From the NCBI RefSeq assembly GCF_000225345.1, contig NC_015977.1, positions 3,021,501-3,085,500 of the forward strand: 64,000 bases of DNA, written 5' to 3'. Made by a program: the position numbers and the translations under genes. This DNA comes from Roseburia hominis A2-183. Its GTDB lineage: Bacteria; Bacillota; Clostridia; Lachnospirales; Lachnospiraceae. This document shows positions 26,566-36,543 of the stretch, in pieces. A model generated the notes under the pieces. That model was not told the origin of the DNA. It did not search any database and saw only the letters and a program-made list of their open reading frames with translations. Each line of letters starts with the position of its first letter. The first letter of the stretch is position 1.

Positions 26566-28929
26566 TTAAGGTGCCCCGGGCGCTGTCTCCTGCGGCGTAT
26601 CCGAAGCGTTCTCCCCGGATGACTGCGCTGCATTTTCCTGCGCTGCGTCGGATGCATTTTCCTGTGACGTTCCTGTTGTATTCTGCTGCGAAGCGTCTGA
26701 CGGCTGTTCCTGTGTGGCATCCGGCGTATCCGATATCCCCTGCCCGTTTTCCTGTGAAGATGACGGAACATCCGTCGCACTTCCCTGTGGCGTGTCCGGT
26801 GTATCCGTCACATTCTCCTGCGGTGTGTCTCCATTCTCCGCCGGCGTTTCCTCCTGTGCGCTTCCCTCATCCGTTGCTGCATCCTCTGCGTCTGTCTCCC
26901 CGGAAGAAGCATCCGGAATCTGCGTATAGGGCAGAAAATCCAGCCATTCCAGTCCTTCATGTGCCTGCTCCATAAATGTCTGCCAGATTTTTCCCGGGTA
27001 GGTATTGCCCATCAGGCTGTCCATCTCTTTTGGCATATCGTATCCAACCCACACGCTGGTCGTGTAATATCTCGTATAGCCGGCCAGCCAGCCGTCTTTG
27101 TGGTCGTTGGTGGTTCCCGTCTTTCCGGCGCACGGCATATCCGACAGTCCAAGTCCGCGCCCCGTACCGTTGGTAAAAACTCCCTTCAAAACATCCGTCA
27201 TCATCCGCGCCGCATTCTGCCGGTAGACTTCCTGCCCCTCCTGCGCTGCAAGATAAACATCCGCCCCGTCATCGCCGGTGATCCGCATAATACAGGTCGG
27301 CTCGCGGTACACCCCGTCATTGGCGAGCGCCGCATATCCGGCCGCCATCTCCAGAGGCGACACACCGTTGGTAAAGCCGCCCAGCGCCGTCGCCGGTACA
27401 TAATCCGCCGCATCCAGCCTGGAAAAATGCATGTTCTCAAGATAGGACAGACCGACCTGCGGCGTCAGTTCTTCATAGAGCTTCCACGCAATGGTATTGA
27501 TTGATTTTTCGACTGCGGTGCGCACCGTCACATTTCCAAGGTAGGTACCGTTCGCATTTTTCGGTCCGTCTTCCACCGGTTCATCCACAACAATGCTCTC
27601 CGGCGTATAATTCCGCTCGAACGACGGCGTGTATACCGTGAGCGGCTTAATCGCACTTCCCGGCTGACGGTAGCTCTGGTAGGCGCGGTTTAACGTGTAT
27701 CCGTCAAAATCCTGCTCCCTGCCGCCCACCATCGCGCGCACGTAGCCGCTATCGTTGTCAATGCAGACTGCCGCCCCCTGCAGATCATAAACACCCTCGT
27801 CATTTTTCTCCGTAAAAGCGGATAAGGTATCGTCAACTGCCGCCTGCAGTTCCTCCTGAAGCTGCAGGTCAAAGGACGTATAAATCTGATAGCCCTCCGT
27901 GTACAGCTGCTTCTGGCACTCGCTGTAGGATTCGCTGTAAGCCTGCTCGTAAGCCTCCCTCTCGCCCTCCGTTGCAAACTGATACTGGAACACAAACCCG
28001 GCCTGCTCCATCAGAGCACGGGTCGCACAGTAATAGGCGTACGTTTCCACGTAATTATTTTTTTCCATCGCCTCCGGCCGCTTTAAGGTAATGTTCTCCG
28101 CTACCGCCGCTGCATATGCCATCTGTGTAATCTTGCCGTCATCCCGCATTTTACCCAGAATCCGGTCGCGCCGCTCGACTGCATGATCCATGTGGGTAAC
28201 CGGATCATACACGGTTGGATTGTTGGGAATCGCACATAAAAATGCGATCTGCGAGAGATCCAGATCCCCGACCTCACTGTCGAAATAGCCGCTGCCTGCT
28301 GCTCCGATTCCATAATACCCGTTGCCATAGTAAATATTATTCAGATAAAATTCCAGAATCTGATCCTTGGTATATTTTTTCTCCAGATTCTGTGCAATAA
28401 AAATCTCTTCCACCTTGCGCTGCCAGGTCTTCTCCTGCGTCAGAAATACATTTCTGGCAAGCTGCATTGTGATCGTGCTTCCCCCCTGCGTGATCTTCCG
28501 GTTTTCAAGCAGTGATTTTGCCGCGCGCACAAGCGCTCTGAAATCCACGCCTCTGTGCTGGTAAAAACGCTGATCCTCCATACAGACCACCGCATCGATC
28601 ACGGGCTGCGGTATCTCGTCGCGCTTTAGATAATAGGACGCTCCCTGGTCATTAAGCCTGGATATCACACTGCCGTCAGCCGCATACACAACGCTTGTGC
28701 GGTACCTCCGGAACGTCTCCTCCGTCGAATTCCGTACCAGACTGTCCGCTTCCTTGCGGATGCTGCCCACCTCTGAGGCATATCCGCCAAGGACATAGTA
28801 GCCCAGCCCGCCGAGCACCAGCAGGGAAAGGACAAACTGTACTTTGACAAATATCCAGAATCCCCGATATTTTTTCTTCTTTTTCTTTGCAGCCACCGTA
28901 TTCCTCCCTGCCCTTTTCTCGCGTGTCAC
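26566..28929 (-). CDS. Class A penicillin-binding protein (PBP1a type)
   Basis: A 787-residue bifunctional cell-wall synthase. A basic cytoplasmic tail and one membrane helix (about residues 26-50) precede a GT51 glycosyltransferase (EDQRFYQHRGVDFRALVRA, GGSTITMQLARN, FYLNNIYYGNG) and a transpeptidase with Ser in PGSAIKPL, SIN and KTGTTND. The last roughly 110 residues are low-complexity Ser/Thr/Gln/Glu/Asn/Pro with NGDTPQEN-like units and should be a disordered outer tail. Repeat number may vary between strains. Confidence 0.93.
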   Translation of the reverse strand: MTREKRAGRNTVAAKKKKKKYRGFWIFVKVQFVLSLLVLGGLGYYVLGGYASEVGSIRKEADSLVRNSTEETFRRYRTSVVYAADGSVISRLNDQGASYYLKRDEIPQPVIDAVVCMEDQRFYQHRGVDFRALVRAAKSLLENRKITQGGSTITMQLARNVFLTQEKTWQRKVEEIFIAQNLEKKYTKDQILEFYLNNIYYGNGYYGIGAAGSGYFDSEVGDLDLSQIAFLCAIPNNPTVYDPVTHMDHAVERRDRILGKMRDDGKITQMAYAAAVAENITLKRPEAMEKNNYVETYAYYCATRALMEQAGFVFQYQFATEGEREAYEQAYSESYSECQKQLYTEGYQIYTSFDLQLQEELQAAVDDTLSAFTEKNDEGVYDLQGAAVCIDNDSGYVRAMVGGREQDFDGYTLNRAYQSYRQPGSAIKPLTVYTPSFERNYTPESIVVDEPVEDGPKNANGTYLGNVTVRTAVEKSINTIAWKLYEELTPQVGLSYLENMHFSRLDAADYVPATALGGFTNGVSPLEMAAGYAALANDGVYREPTCIMRITGDDGADVYLAAQEGQEVYRQNAARMMTDVLKGVFTNGTGRGLGLSDMPCAGKTGTTNDHKDGWLAGYTRYYTTSVWVGYDMPKEMDSLMGNTYPGKIWQTFMEQAHEGLEWLDFLPYTQIPDASSGETDAEDAATDEGSAQEETPAENGDTPQENVTDTPDTPQGSATDVPSSSQENGQGISDTPDATQEQPSDASQQNTTGTSQENASDAAQENAAQSSGENASDTPQETAPGAP

Positions 28930-28971
28930 GCTGTGCCGTCCTGCCCCTCTTTGCCTACAACGTAAACGGTA

Positions 28972-30615
28972 CTATAACTCTATCATGTGATATGCGATTC
29001 CCAGTTCCTCCAACAGCTTCTGCTCCCGTCTCTGGCAGGTAAACAGGATCGTCTGCGTCCCGTTCGCCGCCAGCAGCCGCAGCGTCTGCCGCAGACGGTC
29101 ATCGTCATACATTGCAAAGGTTTCATCCAGAAGCAGCGGCAGCGGTTCTTCCTGTGTCACAATGCTTCCGACTGCCATGCGGAACGCAAAATAGAACTGT
29201 TCCAGCGTTCCTCTGCTGAGCGCCTCCGGCAAAACCTCTCTTCCCTCCGTCTGCACGCGGAGCTTTCCCGTTTCGTCCACTTCCGCCAGATCGTATTTTC
29301 CCTCTGTAATCGCAGAGACATATCTGGATACCACACTGTTGATCTCATCTCTCCGCTCGTCCCCGTATTCCCTTGACAGGCGGATGATCTCATTTTTTGC
29401 CATCTCGACGGCATCAAGTTCCAGCTGGAGTTCTCTCTCCCGTGCGCCCGCTCCGCTGCATACTTCCAGCTGTTCTGCCAGATTGCATCGTCTCGTTTCC
29501 TTCTCCGCGAGTGTTTCCTCCAACCCTGCAAGCAAGCGTCTGCTCTGCTTTTCCGACTCCGCAAGCCGGATGCGCACCGCGTCCTCCGCTGCCGCGCTCT
29601 CTGGCGCCTCCGCCGTCTCCTTCCCATTTTCTCCTGCACGCGCCTGCCCCGCGCTCCTATGGCGCAGTATGCCTGCCACTCCGATGCCGAGCAGAATGGC
29701 AAGAACGCCTTCCGCCGCCGCAAACAGCTCCGGCGCATAACCCGCGCGGTGATACCACCATGCATTTCCTGCCAGTCCCACTGCTGCCGCCAGTCCCAGA
29801 AAAAGGCTTCTCACAGGAAAACCGTTTCCGTCAGCTCTCCTTTCCCTGTCTGACGCAGTCCCCGCATTTTCCGCAGTTCGGGCATCTTCCGGTCGCTGTC
29901 CGTCTCTCACCTGCGGGTGCATCCTGGCATACGCCCGCATATCCGCTGCCGCCTTCTCGATCTGCTCACGAAGCCTGCCGCAGTCCTCCTCGAGCATGCG
30001 CCGCTCCACGGTAAGCTGCTGCAGCTGTTGTTCCCGCTTCTCCTGTTCACTTTTGATCTGCGACTGCAGGCTTCTCTTTTTCTGCTCCAGTTTTTCCACC
30101 GCACGCGTCACGCGGATTCCCGCATTGCCCCCGTCCGACATATCGGAAAGATACTCTGCCAGAAGTCCGGTCAGCTCTGCTCCCGTCACCGCCCGGCACT
30201 GCGGAATATCACAGGTGTTCTCATACGCCTCCCGGGTGACCCCTCCTAAAAGCATTCCAAGATCTCCGTACGCGACGGACAGTTCCTCCCCGTCCGCCAG
30301 ATTGCAGAGGCGTGCTCTCGGTTCTTTATGGTAAAAATTGCGTTCCAGATAAAACGGTCTGCCTCCGACGCTAAACTGCAGCGCGCCGCTGTAATAGGAC
30401 GGTGCATGCCACGGCTCATAGCGCAGATAGCCCTCCGTCCCCTTTGCCCGTCCCCGGCCTTTTTCCAGCCCGAACAGCATCGCGGTCAGAAACGCGTGCA
30501 GCGTCGTCTTACCGGCTTCGTTTTTTCCATATACAATGTTGATCCCCGGGGCAAAATCCACGGTTCTATCTGCCAGCTTTCCAAAGCGAAAAATTGCGGC
30601 TCTGTCAATCTGCAT
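28972..30615 (-). CDS. YhaN/SbcC-like SMC-type ATPase
   Basis: A 547-residue protein with N-terminal Walker A GKNEAGKTTLHAF (about residues 34-46) and C-terminal Walker B PLLLDETFAMYDD. A coiled coil is interrupted by two hydrophobic helices near residues 268-310, the YhaN layout. It pairs with the phosphoesterase encoded 43 bp upstream, as SbcC with SbcD, and probably acts in DNA end processing at the membrane. It is shorter than typical YhaN. Confidence 0.8.
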   Translation of the reverse strand: MQIDRAAIFRFGKLADRTVDFAPGINIVYGKNEAGKTTLHAFLTAMLFGLEKGRGRAKGTEGYLRYEPWHAPSYYSGALQFSVGGRPFYLERNFYHKEPRARLCNLADGEELSVAYGDLGMLLGGVTREAYENTCDIPQCRAVTGAELTGLLAEYLSDMSDGGNAGIRVTRAVEKLEQKKRSLQSQIKSEQEKREQQLQQLTVERRMLEEDCGRLREQIEKAAADMRAYARMHPQVRDGQRPEDARTAENAGTASDRERRADGNGFPVRSLFLGLAAAVGLAGNAWWYHRAGYAPELFAAAEGVLAILLGIGVAGILRHRSAGQARAGENGKETAEAPESAAAEDAVRIRLAESEKQSRRLLAGLEETLAEKETRRCNLAEQLEVCSGAGARERELQLELDAVEMAKNEIIRLSREYGDERRDEINSVVSRYVSAITEGKYDLAEVDETGKLRVQTEGREVLPEALSRGTLEQFYFAFRMAVGSIVTQEEPLPLLLDETFAMYDDDRLRQTLRLLAANGTQTILFTCQRREQKLLEELGIAYHMIEL

Positions 30616-30658
30616 GTCTGTCCCATCCTTTGCTTTTTGTCATACTTCAGGCATTCCG

Positions 30659-31711
30659 TCAGCAGTCATAGCCGAGCAGCGCATTCACACCGTACTCCAG
30701 TGCCTTTGCGGTGCAGACGCCCGGTTCTTTTTTTCGCATACTGCGTATGTATTCCCCAAGTATCGAATCCGCGTGCTCCTCCAGCAGCTTCTCGTAATCA
30801 TAATCCGGCACCGTCTGGTCTGTAATATCCACAATCCGGTCGAGCTTCCCGATCTCCTGCACATCAAAGGAATACTCCGGATCTTTTTTCCCTTTGATAT
30901 ACAGACGGAAATACTGATACTCCGGTCTCTGCTCCAACAGCTCCTTTGCCCAGTCCCACAGCATACGGTCTGTCGTGTTCCGGTCTGCCTGATACATCTC
31001 ATGACAATATTCGCAATGGCGCAGCGGATAAAAATACACATCTGCCCCCGCTGCACCGAACGTTCCCATCCAGTATCCGTGCGGCCCGGTGTCGTTGCAG
31101 TCTGTCGGCTCCAGGCTTCCCGCCATTACCGCCTTGTGCGGCATGAGCCAGCCGCTCCTGTGAATGTGTCCCGCCGCAATATAATCAAATCCGTTCTGTA
31201 ATATCCGCTCCGCCGAAAACGCAATATGGCGCTCATCGCCGCCATGTGCCAGCAGGATGTTGCACCTGCTGCGGTTTACAGGGCGCAGATCATCATACCG
31301 TCTGTCACGGATCTCCCTGTGCCAGTAGCTTAGCCCGTATACGGTCGTGTTGTATTCCGGAAAATCGACTGCTTCCGCTTCCTCTTTCTTAAATACTGTC
31401 ACGTTATCCGGCCACAAATCCGCGAGGTAATACGACTTTTCCCTGAGATAATCATGATTGCCGGCAATCAAAAGAACCTGTGTGTCCGGAATCTCTCCGA
31501 AAAGGCGGCTGACCTCCCGCACCTCCTTTTTGAGCGGCTGTGCGTGGAAAAGATCCCCCGTCACAAACAGAAACTCCGGTTTTTCTCTTTTTGCCACCCC
31601 GATCACATCTGCAAAAGAATCCCAGATCTGCCGCGCCCGCTGCTCACTCCACGGCTTTCCCTGATCCGGCTTTACCCCGAGATGTACGTCTGCGATATGT
31701 ATAAATTTCAA
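30659..31711 (-). CDS. SbcD/YhaO-like metallophosphoesterase
   Basis: A 350-residue calcineurin-like nuclease. Metal motifs are DVHLG, GDLFH, GNHDYL and GHIHRSGW. The frame opens upstream, but a TTG at 31711 with GGAG nine bases before gives the usual start (KFIHIADVHLG). It likely forms an exonuclease complex with the ATPase encoded next (30615). Confidence 0.85.
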   Translation of the reverse strand: MKFIHIADVHLGVKPDQGKPWSEQRARQIWDSFADVIGVAKREKPEFLFVTGDLFHAQPLKKEVREVSRLFGEIPDTQVLLIAGNHDYLREKSYYLADLWPDNVTVFKKEEAEAVDFPEYNTTVYGLSYWHREIRDRRYDDLRPVNRSRCNILLAHGGDERHIAFSAERILQNGFDYIAAGHIHRSGWLMPHKAVMAGSLEPTDCNDTGPHGYWMGTFGAAGADVYFYPLRHCEYCHEMYQADRNTTDRMLWDWAKELLEQRPEYQYFRLYIKGKKDPEYSFDVQEIGKLDRIVDITDQTVPDYDYEKLLEEHADSILGEYIRSMRKKEPGVCTAKALEYGVNALLGYDC

Positions 31712-31799
31712 ACTGCATCTTCTCCGTTCTGCGTTAATTACCTCTATTGTACACTGTCGCGCCATGTTTCACAAGTTTATCCGGCATGTACCCTCTCCC

Positions 31800-32261
31800 A
31801 AAAATAACTGCCGGATTTCTGAAGCCGGAATGGACGATGTTTTATGATGGAGATGTCAGAAAATACGAAGTTCCAGAATACAGCCGGCAGCGACATTCTG
31901 ATCGCAAAATCCGGTATTTCTAACCATGCCGCGTCGAACATCCTCAATGATCTGTGTTTTTCCAAGTTTGGAGCATTCCACGGGGTGTGTCCGCAATCCG
32001 CAGACAATTTTAGGACTTTTGTGTGTGCCCCCTTGTTGGCACCAGAAAGTCCGCTCATTGTCTGCGGTTTGTCGGACACTCCCCGTGAACTGTCCAAACG
32101 TGGAAAGACACAGAATTCGATGTCCGACGTGGCACGGAAGAAATACTCGGATTTTACTCCAAAGAATTGTCGCTGCCGGCTGCATCTGGAACTTATCGTT
32201 TTCTCTCTCTCCATACAAAATATATGCCATTCTATGCTTCAGAAATCCGGCAGTTATTTTT
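31800..32261. repeat. Giant hairpin element, copy B (loop-less, inverted)
   Basis: A 462-bp imperfect inverted repeat. Its outer 26 bp are perfectly paired (31800-31825 with 32236-32261), ending AAAAATAAC/GTTATTTTT, and inner arms of about 200 bp match copy A at roughly three-quarters of positions by eye. It runs in the opposite orientation to A and C and lacks the GCGCG apical module. It overlaps the stop codon of the second ROK gene. The rest of the 31712-32253 gap is the short upstream region of the phosphoesterase gene. Confidence 0.85.
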
Positions 32262-33207
32262 CCTCTGAGGTGTCCAGCAGAAGTTTCATGCTGCCGTACA
32301 TGCCGGCATCATTTCCCAGACGTGCCAGTTCAAACGGAATGTCCGCACCTGCCGGCAGTACATCGGGTCTGTAATACTTCTGTACGATACGCAGGATGAT
32401 CTCTCCCGCCCCGGCGATTCCTCCACCGATCACAAAGACCTCTGGATCTATCACTTCCGCCACGGCTGCGAGCGCGCTTCCAAGCGCTTTTCCCAGAACC
32501 TCCACAGCATCCAGTGCCAGACGGTCGCCTCTCTTTGCCGCATCCAGAATCTGTTTTGCCGACAGTTCCGGTGTGTCGACGAGTATCGTGTAGGGATCCT
32601 TTTTCTCCAATAATTTTCTCGTTATGCGGATCAGTCCCTTTGCGGAAGCATACTGCTCCACGCACCCGTATTTTCCGCAGACACACCGCTCAATCTCCTT
32701 GTGGAACACGGTCATATGCCCGATCTCGCCCGCGATTCCATGGGCGCCTGCGAGCACTTTTCCATTCAGGATGACCGCTCCGCCCACGCCTGTTCCAAGC
32801 GTTACCATCACCATATCGCGGTACCCCCTGCCGCCGCCCTGCCACAGTTCTCCGAGAGCCGCCGCATTTGCGTCGTTGCAGACACAGACCTTTTTCTGCA
32901 GGCGCATCTTTAACTGCTCCTGCACCGGACATGCCTCCCATCCCAGATTCACAGCGCCTCTGACAACTCCATCCCGCCCGGCAATTCCCGGTGTGTCAAT
33001 GCCGACGCCTATGATCTGCTCATCCGCAAGCCCCCGCTCTCTCTGTCTGCGTTCCAGTGATGCTGCCACATGTTCTATAATATGTTCCCCCTGTTCACTG
33101 GTATCCGTTGGAATCTCCCATTTTTCCATCAGTTTCCCGCTGTCTGTAAACAGACCAAGTTTGCAGCTTGTGCCCCCGACATCTACGCCAAAACCATACT
33201 TCTCCAT
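32254..33207 (-). CDS. ROK-family sugar kinase (second paralogue)
   Basis: A 317-residue ROK kinase related to the one at 25498-26436: DVGGTSCKLGLF, CNDANAAALGE, TLGTGVGGAVI, and CVCGKYGCVEQYAS. The start at 33207 (MEKYGFGVDVGG, GGGGGA upstream) replaces a longer frame. Probably a glucokinase; a different hexose specificity is possible. Confidence 0.88.
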   Translation of the reverse strand: MEKYGFGVDVGGTSCKLGLFTDSGKLMEKWEIPTDTSEQGEHIIEHVAASLERRQRERGLADEQIIGVGIDTPGIAGRDGVVRGAVNLGWEACPVQEQLKMRLQKKVCVCNDANAAALGELWQGGGRGYRDMVMVTLGTGVGGAVILNGKVLAGAHGIAGEIGHMTVFHKEIERCVCGKYGCVEQYASAKGLIRITRKLLEKKDPYTILVDTPELSAKQILDAAKRGDRLALDAVEVLGKALGSALAAVAEVIDPEVFVIGGGIAGAGEIILRIVQKYYRPDVLPAGADIPFELARLGNDAGMYGSMKLLLDTSEEK

Positions 33208-33456
33208 GTTTTCCCCCTGCCCGCAGCATCTGATCGTCTTCTCCCCCGTCAGACGCCGCCTTTTTTCTTTGTCCTCATTATAGGACAGATCCATACTGTG
33301 GAACAATTACACATCTTGGCTTTATTTTGCCATATTTGTTCTTCTCTGTATCTTTCCAATCTCCGTGCACCGTAATACAGTCTCATCTCCACTCACACGC
33401 CCGGCTGCTGTCACATCTCTCTCCGGGATACTGGTATTCTTATCCCCGTCTTGCGG

Positions 33457-34659
33457 TTACCTGATGTGGCTTGTGATGATTGTTCCAACCGTACGCAAAA
33501 TAAATTTTCTCAGATCTGCTTCAGACATGTTGCCCACATCTATTCTGTCGCCGCTCATTTTTTCAAATTGAACCTCCCCACTGATCGAAATCACAAGGTT
33601 TATATCATGCTCACCATTATCAATCAAAAACTCATAGCCCCCTTCTTCCCCTGCTGCTTTTCCTGTCAGTTCCAGTATGGAATGCTCACCCTCCAAATCC
33701 TCTGCGAGCAATTCCAGATTCTGCATTCTGTATTCTCCTCCCTTGAACAGCAGGCGGAATGCCGTATCAGACTTTTCCGCCTCCGTAACAACCGCTGCCA
33801 GTTTATTCTGGTACACATAGACTTTTACATTGATATCCCCCATACTGCATGCTCTATCTCTGAGCTGCGAAAAGTCCTCCCCCAGCTTCAGCTTCAATGC
33901 ATCTGCTGCTCCACCGTAATACGCATCGTATACCTCCTTCACTCCATCCATTACCTGCAGAAGTTCATCCTCTGTGACGGTAAATTCATACCCGTTACAT
34001 TTTCTGGCGCTGCCGTCCACTATGAATTCTTCTTTTTCTGCTTTTTTTATATCGAGCGTCTTGTACTCATCGTATATTACGGACAGGATCTCCTGCGCCG
34101 CTCTGTTCTGTTCTTCTTTCGAGGTAAGTTCACGAAGTGCCGCATCGATCGATGCAACCCCATCCGCTCCCAGAAGATCCACTATGTAGCCGTCTTTCTC
34201 TTCTTTGTAATTGTATACCAGCAGATTATCTGTAAGCATCGGGATGCTTGCGCAGAGCTGCTCATCATCCAGGTTTGCCAGAAAATCCAGATTCTCCCTA
34301 CCGAAAAGTGAAATCGTTCCCCCTGCCTGCAGCTGTGTATCTTTGTATTTAAACGTTCCATCAAAGTCTTTTCCCCTGACAGCCCCTTTTACACCAATCG
34401 TATATTTCCCGGATGCTATAATATCTGCAGCATTCCTATTCTCAACAACCGTGGGCAGATCTTTTATGGTATTTCTTGCTGCAAGCAGAATCCTGTTACT
34501 TCTGCTCAAAAATGCTCCGCTGCAAATTCCAATGATCAAAATAATTGCCGCCACAGCCACTACGCCGATCGTCCATATGATTTTTTTCGGCACCTTCCTG
34601 CCAGACTTTCCATCTGCTTTGGTCATTTCCCCCATCGTCACGTCAGGTTTTTCGCTCAT
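33457..34659 (-). CDS. Membrane-anchored protein of unknown function
   Basis: A 400-residue protein with a polar 25-residue cytoplasmic start, one hydrophobic helix (WTIGVVAVAAIILIIGICSG, residues 29-48), and a long exported domain rich in beta-strand patterns and acidic residues. No catalytic motif is recognised. AAGGTGG lies before the ATG. It sits between spoVT and the second ROK gene and seems to be transcribed alone. Confidence 0.65.
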   Translation of the reverse strand: MSEKPDVTMGEMTKADGKSGRKVPKKIIWTIGVVAVAAIILIIGICSGAFLSRSNRILLAARNTIKDLPTVVENRNAADIIASGKYTIGVKGAVRGKDFDGTFKYKDTQLQAGGTISLFGRENLDFLANLDDEQLCASIPMLTDNLLVYNYKEEKDGYIVDLLGADGVASIDAALRELTSKEEQNRAAQEILSVIYDEYKTLDIKKAEKEEFIVDGSARKCNGYEFTVTEDELLQVMDGVKEVYDAYYGGAADALKLKLGEDFSQLRDRACSMGDINVKVYVYQNKLAAVVTEAEKSDTAFRLLFKGGEYRMQNLELLAEDLEGEHSILELTGKAAGEEGGYEFLIDNGEHDINLVISISGEVQFEKMSGDRIDVGNMSEADLRKFILRTVGTIITSHIR

Positions 34660-34744
34660 ATGTTTCCACCTTTCTAACTTTCCATGAAACTCATTTGCTT
34701 TATGAGATTACCATGTCTCCCGGCTTCTTTCAAGGCATATGCCC

Positions 34745-34784
34745 AAAAAGGCACCTGAAACACACTGTTTCAGATGCCTTTTTC
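34745..34784 (-). terminator. Bidirectional terminator after spoVT
   Basis: GGCACCTGAAACA pairs with GTTTCAGATGCC (one mismatch) with A5 before and T5 after, about 10 bp past the spoVT stop. Confidence 0.85.
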
Positions 34785-34794
34785 CAGTTCTGTT

Positions 34795-35343
34795 CTACTG
34801 TTCCATCTGTCTGCCCAGAAAGCCTGCCGCCGCCGCCGCAAGTTTGCTCTCTGTCTCTCCCATTTTCTCCCGTTCTTCCCGTGAGCAGAGGATCACTGCG
34901 CCAATGGCGTCCCCCTCACAGATAATCGTGCTGATTGCCTGCTGTCTGTACTCGCCGGCATCGTCCGCCGTCAGTTTTACAAATGCCTTTTCGTCGTCAG
35001 AAGCTACCAGACTTTTCCGCTCACCGATGATCTCCTCCAACTGTCCGCTGATGGGCTTGCCCTCAAAATCCTTCTTGCCACTGCCGGACGCCGCGACCAC
35101 ATGATCCCCGTCCGTGATCAGCACCAGATATCCCGTCGTGTGCGCCAGACTCTCGGCGTATTCCCCGGCAAACTGGCTCAATTCTCCGATGGGCGAATAT
35201 TTTTTTAAAATAATCTCTCCCTCACGGTCGGTAAATATCTCAAGCGGATCTCCCTCACGTATGCGAAGCGTTCTGCGGATTTCTTTGGGCACCACAATTC
35301 TGCCCAGATCATCTATTCTACGCACGATTCCCGTTGCTTTCAT
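34795..35343 (-). CDS. spoVT: Stage V sporulation protein T
   Basis: A 182-residue regulator. An N-terminal AbrB-type swapped-hairpin domain (GIVRRIDDLGRIVVPKEIRRTL) is followed by a GAF-like domain containing GYLVLITDGDHVVAASG. SpoVT tunes late forespore gene expression, so the host probably has sporulation genes. Single-gene unit with its own terminator. Confidence 0.93.
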   Translation of the reverse strand: MKATGIVRRIDDLGRIVVPKEIRRTLRIREGDPLEIFTDREGEIILKKYSPIGELSQFAGEYAESLAHTTGYLVLITDGDHVVAASGSGKKDFEGKPISGQLEEIIGERKSLVASDDEKAFVKLTADDAGEYRQQAISTIICEGDAIGAVILCSREEREKMGETESKLAAAAAGFLGRQMEQ

Positions 35344-35530
35344 AAATTTTCCTCCAATGCTTTATTTTCGCAAGAGCGCTTTGTCTGTTTCCATCTCTGT
35401 AGATAAAGCCTCTCTTATTTGCTATATATTAGCTTGGGAGTTAGTATATGGGAAAACTGAAAAATTTATTCGGGAAACTGTCCGCTACCCATTGCATTAT
35501 TTCAAACATGATACTGCTGTTTTTATCAAT

Positions 35531-36373
35531 TTATCTTTCATTCCTATCGATCTGCAGATTTTTATAATATTGCATTGGAGTAACACCATACTCTTTCTTA
35601 AATGCCCTGAAAAAATGATTGTATCCGCCAAATCCTCCAAGTTCATAAACCTCACGGATACTTTTTCCCTGTTCTATATAGTGTCTGCACAGATCCAGTC
35701 TGCTCTTTACAATATATGAATGTGGCGTTTCGCCTGTCATCTTCTTGAATTCTCTCACAATATGATAGCGGCTTACATAAAACTCGTTTTCCAGGCGCTC
35801 CAATGATATATCTTCTGTCAGGTGTTCTCTTATATATATGAAAATATCATCCATTACAACATGCTTTTTCTTATTTAATTTTAGCTGTACGTCCTCCTTG
35901 ACAGACGACCGCAACGCAAGTACCAGAAGCATTGTCAGTAGGCTTTTCTCATACAATGTGTGCGCAAATTTAGGAGATTCCTTAAGCATTGAATACAGCT
36001 TTTTGGAAATATTCTTTATAAGCATGGCAGATTCACTCTCAGAATGAACTGTCTTAACCTGAAAGGGAACGATATCAAATGCCTCGTCAAGTCTTGTATT
36101 TTCATCTGATAAGCTCTGCAATAACTCTGTTCCCACATAGAGCACATATAGTTCTAACGGATATTTGTTTTTTCGATATTCAATCTTCACTTTATTGCCA
36201 GGCTTAATAAATATTAAGTCCTCCATGGTACAGACCGCCTTTTCATTTTCCTGACGTAAATATCCCATACCACCTGTCACAAAAATAATTGTATGGTTTT
36301 TCTTCTGTCCAAAACTGCGCTGTCCGCTATCTTCTATTTTTATATATTCCATCTCATAACTCTGTTTTTTCAT
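35531..36373 (-). CDS. AraC-family regulator
   Basis: A 280-residue protein with a cupin-like N-terminal sensing domain and two AraC helix-turn-helices at the C terminus (LTEDISLERLENEFYVSRYH and SIREVYELGGFGGYNHFFRA). It is divergent from a transporter-hydrolase-reductase operon with a 170-bp shared region; that operon has a -10 (TATAAT at 36492) but no good -35, as expected for an activated promoter. Confidence 0.88.
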   Translation of the reverse strand: MKKQSYEMEYIKIEDSGQRSFGQKKNHTIIFVTGGMGYLRQENEKAVCTMEDLIFIKPGNKVKIEYRKNKYPLELYVLYVGTELLQSLSDENTRLDEAFDIVPFQVKTVHSESESAMLIKNISKKLYSMLKESPKFAHTLYEKSLLTMLLVLALRSSVKEDVQLKLNKKKHVVMDDIFIYIREHLTEDISLERLENEFYVSRYHIVREFKKMTGETPHSYIVKSRLDLCRHYIEQGKSIREVYELGGFGGYNHFFRAFKKEYGVTPMQYYKNLQIDRNER

Positions 36374-36491
36374 ATGTTAATTTTGCACATTCCAGCATCC
36401 ATATTTTTGTTCATTTTGTCAATTTATACAATACATCAATTTTCCATAGTTTGCAAGCAATTTTTGTATATGTTTATCTCTCTAATCCCCA

Positions 36492-36497
36492 TATAAT
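36492..36497 (+). promoter_or_regulatory. -10 box of the AraC-controlled operon
   Basis: TATAAT 47 bp before the transporter ATG. The -35 position (near 36469) is poor, consistent with need for the divergent AraC activator. Confidence 0.5.
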
Positions 36498-36543
36498 GAA
36501 CATGTAGCTACCAAAACAACACAAAAACGAGAGGTATTTTATT

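Noticed and set aside
26566..26960. Repeated units at the PBP C-terminal coding end as a CRISPR or DNA repeat array
   Set aside because: The repetition is at codon level within a disordered Ser/Thr/Gln-rich tail, in frame, without regular spacers.
31800..32261. Giant hairpin B as part of a segmental duplication with the ROK gene
   Set aside because: A and B both follow ROK genes, but the element is in opposite orientation relative to the gene in the two places, so a simple duplication of gene plus element does not fit.
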